A DNA stretch of 5,698 nt, taken from Betaproteobacteria bacterium. GTDB lineage: Bacteria; Pseudomonadota; Gammaproteobacteria; Burkholderiales; SG8-41. Location of the stretch: the NCBI GenBank assembly GCA_029883965.1, contig JAOUIN010000154.1, positions 1 to 5,698 on the forward strand. Direction: 5' to 3'. The position numbers and the translations under genes were made by a program. This document shows positions 1 to 4,927 of the stretch, piece by piece (the stretch's first letter is position 1; each line of letters starts with the position of its first letter). The notes beneath the pieces were generated by a model. The model worked only from the letters and a program-made list of their open reading frames with translations, searched no databases and had not been told where the DNA came from.

Positions 1-543
1 GCGCTGCGTGCTGCGTTGTATGCGCAGCAGCACCCGGATCGCGTCAAGCGGCTGATGGTGTCCGCGCTGGTGTACACCGGGGAAGGATCGCCAACGCTGG
101 CCAAACGCAGGGAAAAAGTCGAGGAATACCGTGCCAGCCCGCGGCGCAAAGTGGATCGCGCGTTCATACACAGCATGTTTACCCGCGATAAACCTGGCAC
201 CTCCGAAATGATTGCCGCGGATGCGCTCGCGGATGCCGAGCTGCCGCTGGGCGACACCGTGCCGACCGGAACCTATCTCGACATGTGCGCCCATCTTCCG
301 GTCGTGGATCCGGAAAAAATCGCCTGCCCGGTGTGCATCATCCGCGGCGAGTTCGACGGCATTGCGGCCGAGCCCGATTTGCTGGATTTTTTCGGCAGGC
401 TGCCGAGCAAGGACAAGCAGTTTGTGTTCGTATCCGGGCTGGCGCATGCGGCAACGCTGGGGCTGAACCGGCACAAGTTCTGGCATGCGATGGAGTCGTT
501 CATGAGCATGCCGGACAATCGCGCGCTGGCGCCTCAGCAATAA
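1..543 (+). CDS. Alpha/beta hydrolase, C-terminal part (5' end outside the window)
   Basis: The frame is already open at base 1 (reads ALRAALYAQQHPDRV) and ends at TAA 541-543, so the gene starts upstream; the TTG at 16 is internal, not a start. The first residues resemble the helix that follows the nucleophile elbow in alpha/beta hydrolases. The elbow itself (GxSxG, with the catalytic Ser) is therefore missing only because the window cuts it off. Two other triad members are visible: an Asp in RGEFDGIA (codon 355-357), after the strand IACPVCIIRG, and a His in SGLAHAA (codon 445-447). Between them lies a helical lid region (about bases 80-290). The enzyme is probably a cytoplasmic hydrolase of an ester, lactone or C-C bond; the substrate is unknown. 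A hydrolase beside a PcaB-like lyase recalls pcaD-pcaB pairs, but I see nothing specific to enol-lactonase. It lies 17 nt upstream of the lyase gene and is probably cotranscribed with it. Fold assignment is confident, function is not. Confidence 0.85.
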   Translation, partial: ALRAALYAQQHPDRVKRLMVSALVYTGEGSPTLAKRREKVEEYRASPRRKVDRAFIHSMFTRDKPGTSEMIAADALADAELPLGDTVPTGTYLDMCAHLPVVDPEKIACPVCIIRGEFDGIAAEPDLLDFFGRLPSKDKQFVFVSGLAHAATLGLNRHKFWHAMESFMSMPDNRALAPQQ

Positions 544-560
544 CGGAAATGGAGGCTGTC

Positions 561-1925
561 ATGGCATCAGGGGTATTCGACGACGCATTGATACAGCATC
601 TTTGGAGCACGGAAGAGCTGCGTGCAATTTTCAATGACCACAACCGCGTGCAGAAATGGTTCGATGTGGAGGCGGCGCTGGCGCTGGAGCAGGGCGCGCT
701 GGGAATCATCCCGAAGGCTGCTGCCGATGAAATCGCCGCCAACGCGAAAATTTCGAAAATCGATATCGCCGCGGTCGCCGTGGAAATCCGCCGCATCAAG
801 CATCCGCTGGTGCCGGCCGTGAAGGCCGTGCAGAACCTGTGCAAACCCGAACACGGCGAGTACATCCATTTCGGTGCGACGACGCAGGATGTGCTCGATA
901 CTGCCACGATGCTGCAGATCAGGGACGCGCATGCAATCTACCTGCGTGACATGAAGGCTATCGGCAATGCGCTGGTCAAACTGTGCGAGCAACATCGCGC
1001 AACGCCGATGGTGGGGCGCTCGCACGGCGTGCAGGCGTTGCCGATCACGTTCGGCCACAAGGCGGCGATCTGGCTGTCCGAAATGGGGCGGAATTTCGAG
1101 CGGCTGCGCCAGCTCGAGCCGCGCATGTTCGTCGGCGGCATGGTTGGTGCTGTCGGCACGCAGGCGTCTTTCGGCCCGCAGGCCGCTGCGCTGGAGCAGG
1201 GCGTGATGAAGCGCCTGGGGCTGGGTGTGGCCGACATCAACTGGCAGCCAGCGCGCGACCGGTTCGCCGAATACGTCAACGTGCTTGGTCTGATCAGTGC
1301 GACGCTGGGCAAGATCGCCAACGAAATCATCATTCTCGAGCACACGGAAATCGGCGAACTCTATGAGCCGTTTAGCGCCGGCAAGGTGGGGTCATCGACG
1401 ATGCCGCACAAGCGCAATCCCTCGACGTGTGAGGCGGTCGTCGGCGTCAGCCGCGCGCTGCGCTACAACGTCGCCTATATGCTCGAGTCGATGATCATCG
1501 AGCACGAGCGCGACGGGTCGTCGTGGCGCGGTGAGTGGAAGGCATTGCCGGAATCCTGCCTGATGGCCGGCGGCATGCTGGCGATGATGAAATATGTGCT
1601 GACCGACCTGCATGTGGATGCCAGGCAGATGCGCGGCAACCTCGACCGTCTAGGTGGTTTTTTGTTGTCGGAGCGCGTGATGTTCGTGCTGTCGGACAAG
1701 CTCGGCAAGCAGACCGCGCATGATCTGGTGTACGAGGCGTCGATGCACGGCATCGAAAACGGCGTGTCGTTCGAAGCGGCGCTGATGCAGAATCCGCAGG
1801 TGAAGAAGGCGCTGTCTGCGAAGGAACTGCAGGCGGCGCTGGATCCGACAACTTACGTTGGCCGTGCGCCGGAAATCGTCGATGAAGTCGTCCGGCAGCA
1901 GCGCGCCAGCGGCTGGCTTGATTAA
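561..1925 (+). CDS. Adenylosuccinate lyase / carboxymuconate cycloisomerase-family lyase (fumarase/aspartase superfamily)
   Basis: 454 residues, a full-length superfamily size. The signature loop GSSTMPHKRNP is at residues 277-287; its serine pair (278-279) carries the catalytic base in this superfamily. GRSHGVQALPITFGHK at 152-167 includes His155, matching the general-acid His of adenylosuccinate lyases. GATTQD at 105-110 is closer to the GATSQD of 3-carboxy-cis,cis-muconate cycloisomerase. Residues from about 370 form the small C-terminal ADSL_C-like helical domain. Family enzymes are homotetramers that eliminate fumarate from succinyl-substituted substrates, or run the related cycloisomerisation. 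The N-terminus lacks the LSPLDGRY motif of the usual proteobacterial PurB, so this is probably a catabolic paralogue rather than the purine enzyme. ATG 561 is chosen because GGAGG at 551-555 sits 5 nt upstream; ATG 549 is in frame but has no such site. It follows the hydrolase by 17 nt. The precise substrate is unknown. Confidence 0.88.
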   Translation: MASGVFDDALIQHLWSTEELRAIFNDHNRVQKWFDVEAALALEQGALGIIPKAAADEIAANAKISKIDIAAVAVEIRRIKHPLVPAVKAVQNLCKPEHGEYIHFGATTQDVLDTATMLQIRDAHAIYLRDMKAIGNALVKLCEQHRATPMVGRSHGVQALPITFGHKAAIWLSEMGRNFERLRQLEPRMFVGGMVGAVGTQASFGPQAAALEQGVMKRLGLGVADINWQPARDRFAEYVNVLGLISATLGKIANEIIILEHTEIGELYEPFSAGKVGSSTMPHKRNPSTCEAVVGVSRALRYNVAYMLESMIIEHERDGSSWRGEWKALPESCLMAGGMLAMMKYVLTDLHVDARQMRGNLDRLGGFLLSERVMFVLSDKLGKQTAHDLVYEASMHGIENGVSFEAALMQNPQVKKALSAKELQAALDPTTYVGRAPEIVDEVVRQQRASGWLD

Positions 1926-1946
1926 ATATCTTTTAAAAACAATAAT
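1918..1946 (+). promoter_or_regulatory. Candidate sigma70-type promoter upstream of the dehydrogenase gene
   Basis: TTGATT (1918-1923, 4 of 6 to TTGACA) and AATAAT (1941-1946, 5 of 6 to TATAAT) are separated by 17 nt, in a markedly AT-rich stretch (1921-1955) unlike the surrounding GC-rich genes. A start point near 1953 would give a leader of about 26 nt. The -35 box overlaps the last codons of the lyase gene. This could be a secondary promoter driving the dehydrogenase and the transporter genes. AT-rich spacers produce such matches by chance, and TATATAT at 1949-1955 offers alternative -10 boxes, so confidence is low. Confidence 0.33.
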
Positions 1947-1978
1947 TTATATATGATCGCAACAGGGCGGCGTGGGCC

Positions 1979-2956
1979 ATGAAAATCGCAATTCTTGATG
2001 ACTATCAGGATGTCGTGCGCACGCTGGACTGTTACGCCAGGCTCAAAGGCCACGACGTCAGAATCTGGAATGATCACACCAAGGATGTCGATGTGCTGGC
2101 GGATCGCCTGCAGGACACCGAGGCGCTGGTGTTGATCCGCGAGCGTACGCCGATCCGCGCGCCGTTGATCGCGCGCCTGCCGAAACTGAAATTGATCAGT
2201 CATCACAGCGTCTATCCGCATATCGATGTTGAGGCCTGCACCCTGCATGGTGTGCTCCTTTGTACCAGCCTGCATCCCGGTCAGCCGTCCTACGCGACAG
2301 CCGAATTGACCTGGGGTCTGATCATTGCGGCGATGCGCCGGATTCCGCAGGAAGTCGCGGCGCTTAAGGCCGGGCGCTGGCAGTCCAGCGTGGGTTACGG
2401 ATTGCGTGGCAAGACGCTGGGTGTTTATGGATACGGCCGTATCGGTGCGGTGATCGCCGGTTATGGCAAGGCGTTCGGCATGAACGTGCTGGTATGGGCG
2501 AGGGAGGCGTCATTGGCGCGGGCAAGGGCTGACGGTTATGCGGCGGCGTCCGGCAAAGACGAATTTTTCGAAACCAGCGACGTCATCTCTCTGCATTTGC
2601 GGTTGATCGATGCCACGCGGGGTATCGTCACCGCGGCAGACCTGGCGCGGATGAAACCGACAGCGCTGATCGTCAATACCAGCCGGGCGGGACTGATCGC
2701 GGCGGGCGCGCTGGAACAGGCGTTAAAGCTCGGACGCCCGGGCATGGGCGCGGTGGATGTGTTCGAGGACGAACCGGTGCTGGATGCGGGCCACCCGCTG
2801 TTGCATCTCGACAACGCGGTATGCACCCCGCACATCGGTTATGTCGAGCATGCCGGGTACGAGCGGATTTTCGGCAATATCTTTGATCAGATATTGGCTT
2901 ACGCTGCGGGCAAGCCAGTTAATATCATCAATCCCGAAGCACTGACGCGCCATTGA
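1979..2956 (+). CDS. D-2-hydroxyacid dehydrogenase (NAD-dependent, SerA/PGDH-like)
   Basis: 325 residues, the usual length for a two-domain D-2-hydroxyacid dehydrogenase without a regulatory ACT domain. The split substrate-binding domain opens with MKIAILDDYQDVV. The Rossmann nucleotide-binding loop GYGRIG is at 151-156. The catalytic trio is present: Arg236 in NTSRAGLI, Glu265 in DVFEDEP and His285 in CTPHIGYVEH. The enzyme should interconvert a 2-oxoacid and its D-2-hydroxyacid with NAD(H) in the cytoplasm. The loop around residues 78-83 reads HHSVYPHIDV where, from memory, many relatives carry QTGxxGxHIDV; this may mark a subfamily with different substrate preference. ATG 1979 has only weak ribosome-binding matches upstream (AGGG 1964-1967; GTGGG 1972-1976) but fits the family N-terminus exactly. 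It lies 53 nt after the lyase and 67 nt before the receptor gene. The substrate is unknown. Confidence 0.9.
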   Translation: MKIAILDDYQDVVRTLDCYARLKGHDVRIWNDHTKDVDVLADRLQDTEALVLIRERTPIRAPLIARLPKLKLISHHSVYPHIDVEACTLHGVLLCTSLHPGQPSYATAELTWGLIIAAMRRIPQEVAALKAGRWQSSVGYGLRGKTLGVYGYGRIGAVIAGYGKAFGMNVLVWAREASLARARADGYAAASGKDEFFETSDVISLHLRLIDATRGIVTAADLARMKPTALIVNTSRAGLIAAGALEQALKLGRPGMGAVDVFEDEPVLDAGHPLLHLDNAVCTPHIGYVEHAGYERIFGNIFDQILAYAAGKPVNIINPEALTRH

Positions 2957-3023
2957 AGCAAGGAGCCGGCGCAATCAGTCGCGGAAATTGCGGCATTTAC
3001 CAAAAAAGAGAAGGAGGAGAAGC

Positions 3024-4010
3024 ATGAGAGCAGTCCTGATTGCAGCCACGTTGGCGGTTGGCTTGAACAGCGCGTTGATCCCAATTGCCGCAGCCCAGAA
3101 TGCTGCGGCAACTTATCCCAGCCGGCCGGTACGCTGGATTGTCCCGTTCGCTCCGGGTGCTTCGAACGACATTACCGCACGCCTGCTGGCGCAGAAAATG
3201 TCGGATTCCATGGGGCAGCAGTTTGTCGTGGATAACCGTCCGGGCTCGGGAGGCTCGCTGGGCGCGAAGATCGTGGTTGATGCCGCGCCGGACGGCTACA
3301 CGGTGCTTCACGCCAATCCGGGCCCGAGCATCAACAACGTGTTGTTGCGGACCAAGCCGCCATACCAGATGTCGGATCTAGCGCCTGTGATGTTCATCGG
3401 TTACTCCCCGCTGATCATTGTTGCGGCGCCCGGCTTCGCGCCGAACAACGCGCGCGAACTGCTGGCCTATGCCAAAGCCAATCCCGGCAAGCTGACCTGG
3501 GCGTCTTCCGGCAACGGCAGCAGTCTGCATATTGCCCAGGCGCTATTTGCCGCGGCCACCGGTGCGGAATTCGTGCATGTACCCTACAAGGGCACGGCAC
3601 CGGCTTTCCTCGATGTGCTGTCGCGCCGTGTTGATGTGGTCTACACCACGGTGGTCAGCGGCGATGCGCACATCAAAGCGGGGCGGCTGAAGATACTCGC
3701 CGTTGCGGCGCCCAAACGCCAGAGCGTGATTCCCAACGTGCCCACGCTGCTCGAGGAAGGCATCCGCAATGCCGAGGCCACGGTGTGGTTCGGCATGCAG
3801 GTACCGGCCAAGACGCCGCGCTCGATTATTGCCAAATTGAATGCGGAGCTGAACAAGGCGATGATCCAGCCGGATGTGAAAGCCAAACTGGATCAGCTGG
3901 GGCTGGTGTCCGCAGGTGGTTCAGTCGAGGAGTTTTCAAAATTCATGCAGGGCGAAGCAGACCGGCTGCGCATGCTGATCAAGACCAAGCGCGTGGAAAT
4001 GATGGATTAA
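3024..4010 (+). CDS. Bug-family (TctC-type) periplasmic substrate-binding protein of a tripartite tricarboxylate transporter
   Basis: 328 residues, standard for Bug receptors. Residues 1-24 form a Sec signal peptide: Arg2, a hydrophobic core, then PIAAA with likely cleavage at Ala24/Gln25. The mature protein opens with the family hallmark YPSRPVRWIVPFAPG (31-45), then SNDITARLLAQ, and continues with VDNRPGSGGSLGA, PDGYT, VPYKG and the C-terminal lobe (VPTLLEEG, WFGMQVPAKTP). The first-lobe Asp49, in a motif usually written PGGxxD, sits where Bug proteins contact a ligand carboxylate through main-chain and water interactions. It should deliver an organic acid to the TctAB membrane proteins. 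ATG 3024 is chosen because AAGGAGGAG at 3011-3019 lies just upstream and gives a clean signal peptide; the in-frame TTG 2988 would add a charged extension through the ribosome binding site. Unusually, 467 nt separate it from tctB. The ligand cannot be deduced. Confidence 0.93.
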   Translation: MRAVLIAATLAVGLNSALIPIAAAQNAAATYPSRPVRWIVPFAPGASNDITARLLAQKMSDSMGQQFVVDNRPGSGGSLGAKIVVDAAPDGYTVLHANPGPSINNVLLRTKPPYQMSDLAPVMFIGYSPLIIVAAPGFAPNNARELLAYAKANPGKLTWASSGNGSSLHIAQALFAAATGAEFVHVPYKGTAPAFLDVLSRRVDVVYTTVVSGDAHIKAGRLKILAVAAPKRQSVIPNVPTLLEEGIRNAEATVWFGMQVPAKTPRSIIAKLNAELNKAMIQPDVKAKLDQLGLVSAGGSVEEFSKFMQGEADRLRMLIKTKRVEMMD

Positions 4011-4035
4011 TCCCTGTGGCGCGATGTGCACCAAG

Positions 4036-4103
4036 TCTGCGCATTGCTCCGCTAACTGATTGTTAAGTCTGGATATTAAGAAGCTAACCGGAGCATGTGC
4101 AGG
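4036..4103 (+). repeat. Long imperfect inverted repeat opening the structured region
   Basis: The arm TCTGCGCATTGCTCCG (4036-4051) pairs with CGGAGCATGTGCAGG (4089-4103): seven perfect pairs next to the loop, a bulged T at 4044, then eight more pairs with two wobbles at the outer part. The 37-nt AT-rich loop (4052-4088) holds small TAAC/GTTA and TTAA/TTAA complementarities. A loop this size and the absence of a T-run rule out a simple intrinsic terminator for the receptor gene. In a HEARO/omega-RNA reading, this would be the first scaffold stem, and the bases just before it (about 4020-4035) the guide. Confidence 0.65.
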
Positions 4104-4270
4104 GCTTGAGCCTGCTGTTGGAAGACGTGCGTCTTGATGGTAATTTGATATCGCCCGAGTAAGGCGAGTGTAAGCACCGGCCCCTAGACTGCGTCCGGCA
4201 TTTGGCGGCGCATCACGGAATCCTGTGTTGTGAAATTGATCTGCGCCGAGCGCAAACAGGTTTGTGCGTC

Positions 4271-4340
4271 GCACCATATACGGTAAAAAAGCTTTGTTCG
4301 GCTCGGAGGCTTCGTGTAAAGTCCGCTACCGTAATAGTGC
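4271..4340 (+). repeat. Long-range stem in the middle of the structured region
   Basis: GCAC (4271-4274) pairs with GTGC (4337-4340), AT (4276-4277) with AT (4334-4335), and TACGGTA (4279-4285) with TACCGTA (4327-4333), leaving one C/A mismatch and one bulged A. The enclosed 41 nt can form a CTTT/AAAG pairing (4292-4295 with 4318-4321). The seven perfect central pairs across 41 nt make this one of the two strongest long-range helices in the interval. Confidence 0.6.
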
Positions 4341-4424
4341 TTATGTGCAGTAGGGCTGAAGGTAAAACAAGAAATACCTGCCGCGTGTGGTTTGCAGTTC
4401 GAAAGTGGTGTGCGGCACATCGAC

Positions 4425-4446
4425 CCGGAAGTGTGGTTCGTTCCGG
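4425..4446 (+). repeat. Terminal hairpin before ATGA and the tctB ribosome binding site
   Basis: CCGGAA (4425-4430) and TTCCGG (4441-4446) are perfect inverted repeats with a 10-nt loop, lying 9 nt before ATGA at 4456-4459. There is no following T-run, so it is not an intrinsic terminator. A subterminal hairpin close to a tetranucleotide junction is the kind of end that Y1-transposase (IS200/IS605-like) elements have, which fits a mobile-element boundary here. It could equally be part of the tctB leader. Confidence 0.5.
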
Positions 4447-4463
4447 TATCCGTTTATGAAATC

Positions 4464-4470
4464 AGGAGGG
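4464..4470 (+). promoter_or_regulatory. Strong Shine-Dalgarno site that sets the TTG start of tctB
   Basis: AGGAGGG lies with its GGAGG core (4465-4469) 8 nt before TTG 4478. The ATG at 4456 is upstream of this site and in a different frame, so it does not start tctB. The site lies to the right of the inferred element boundary (4455/4456), so an insertion there would have left translation initiation of tctB intact. Confidence 0.75.
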
Positions 4471-4477
4471 TGTTCAC

Positions 4478-4924
4478 TTGAAGATCAAGAGTCAGGAAGA
4501 CTTCTGGGCTGGCGCGATGTTTGTCGGCTTCGGGCTCCTTGCCATCTTTATGGCGCAGGATTATCCGTTTGGTTCGACCAGCCGCATGGGACCGGGATAT
4601 TTCCCGACCTGGCTTGGCATCATCATGGCGTGTCTTGGGGCTGCGCTGTGCCTGCAGGGCCTGAGGACCGAAGGCGCCAAGCTGGGCAAATGGGCGTTCA
4701 AACCCATGGTCTTGCTCAGCCTGGGCTTCGTCATTTTCGGCTGGGCCATAGACCACTTGGGATTTGTCATCGCCACGGCGGCGCTGATCATCCTGGGAGC
4801 CGGTGCAGGAACCGAGTTCAAATGGAAAGAAGTGATCATCATGACGATCGTGTTGATCATCGGCAGTTGGGCCCTGTTCATTTACGGCCTTGAACTGCCT
4901 TACCCGCTCTTCTGGTGGAGATAA
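4478..4924 (+). CDS. tctB: TctB family small membrane subunit of a tripartite tricarboxylate transporter
   Basis: 148 residues, typical of TctB. The start is KIKSQEDFWAG, a common TctB opening, followed by a first membrane helix (about 10-25) and the conserved RMGPGYFP segment, then helices near 39-60, 70-86, 88-104 and 110-135. TctB is the small, poorly conserved inner-membrane partner of TctA; together they form the permease that accepts ligand from the Bug receptor, with transport driven by an ion gradient. The start codon is TTG at 4478, supported by the strong upstream ribosome binding site and by the family N-terminus beginning exactly there. TAA 4922-4924 is followed after 3 nt by tctA, so the two genes are surely cotranscribed and probably translationally coupled. 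It is separated from its receptor gene by the structured interval. Confidence 0.9.
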   Translation: MKIKSQEDFWAGAMFVGFGLLAIFMAQDYPFGSTSRMGPGYFPTWLGIIMACLGAALCLQGLRTEGAKLGKWAFKPMVLLSLGFVIFGWAIDHLGFVIATAALIILGAGAGTEFKWKEVIIMTIVLIIGSWALFIYGLELPYPLFWWR

Positions 4925-4927
4925 AAA

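Larger units (their letters stand above)
4036..4446 (+). ncRNA. Candidate large structured RNA element; possibly HEARO / IscB omega-RNA-like, without an ORF
   Basis: The 467-nt interval 4011-4477 has no credible reading frame and lower GC (52%) than the flanking genes, but much complementarity. Stems seen: 4036-4051 with 4089-4103 (15 pairs, one bulge, three G-U); 4122-4126 with 4131-4135; 4151-4155 with 4163-4167; 4206-4212 with 4242-4248 (7 perfect), enclosing 4214-4218 with 4222-4227; 4250-4256 with 4261-4267; 4271-4285 with 4327-4340 (13 pairs, one mismatch, one bulge; TACGGTA/TACCGTA core); 4354-4364 with 4375-4382; 4425-4430 with 4441-4446. The pieces CCCGAGTAAGG (4153-4163) and GTGTAAGCACC (4168-4178) resemble my memory of the HEARO core. 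The + strand is the inferred sense. ATGA at 4456 follows the last hairpin, as described for HEARO insertion sites. No IscB coding remnant is visible. Alternatives are an unknown leader RNA for tctBA or another mobile-element relic. Confidence is higher for a structured RNA than for the family. Confidence 0.5.

Noticed and set aside
285..560. Upstream extension of the lyase reading frame
   Set aside because: It overlaps the hydrolase gene in another frame, and the family N-terminus and a good ribosome binding site support ATG 561.
567..1343. 258-codon open frame on the - strand opposite the lyase gene
   Set aside because: It is a shadow of a GC-rich gene: the + strand frame carries all family motifs, and the reverse product shows no recognisable domain.
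2988..3023. Upstream TTG start for the receptor gene
   Set aside because: It would translate the Shine-Dalgarno site and put a highly basic extension before the signal peptide; ATG 3024 is better.
4036..4103. Intrinsic terminator after the receptor gene
   Set aside because: The loop is 37 nt, and no T-run follows the second arm.
4404..4440. Group II intron domain V or a tRNA T-arm, suggested by GGTTCGTTCC at 4435-4444
   Set aside because: No GAGC...GTTC domain V helix with a catalytic AGC triad could be formed, and the bases flanking TTCGTTC do not pair as a T-stem.
4202..4459. Small open frames on both strands in the 467-nt interval (also 4184-4420 on the - strand)
   Set aside because: The products are rich in Cys, Arg and His without domain-like pattern, and no good ribosome binding site was seen; they look like chance frames in structured RNA sequence.
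4387..4893. 168-codon frame overlapping tctB on the + strand
   Set aside because: The overlapping tctB frame matches its family from the first residues; this frame does not.
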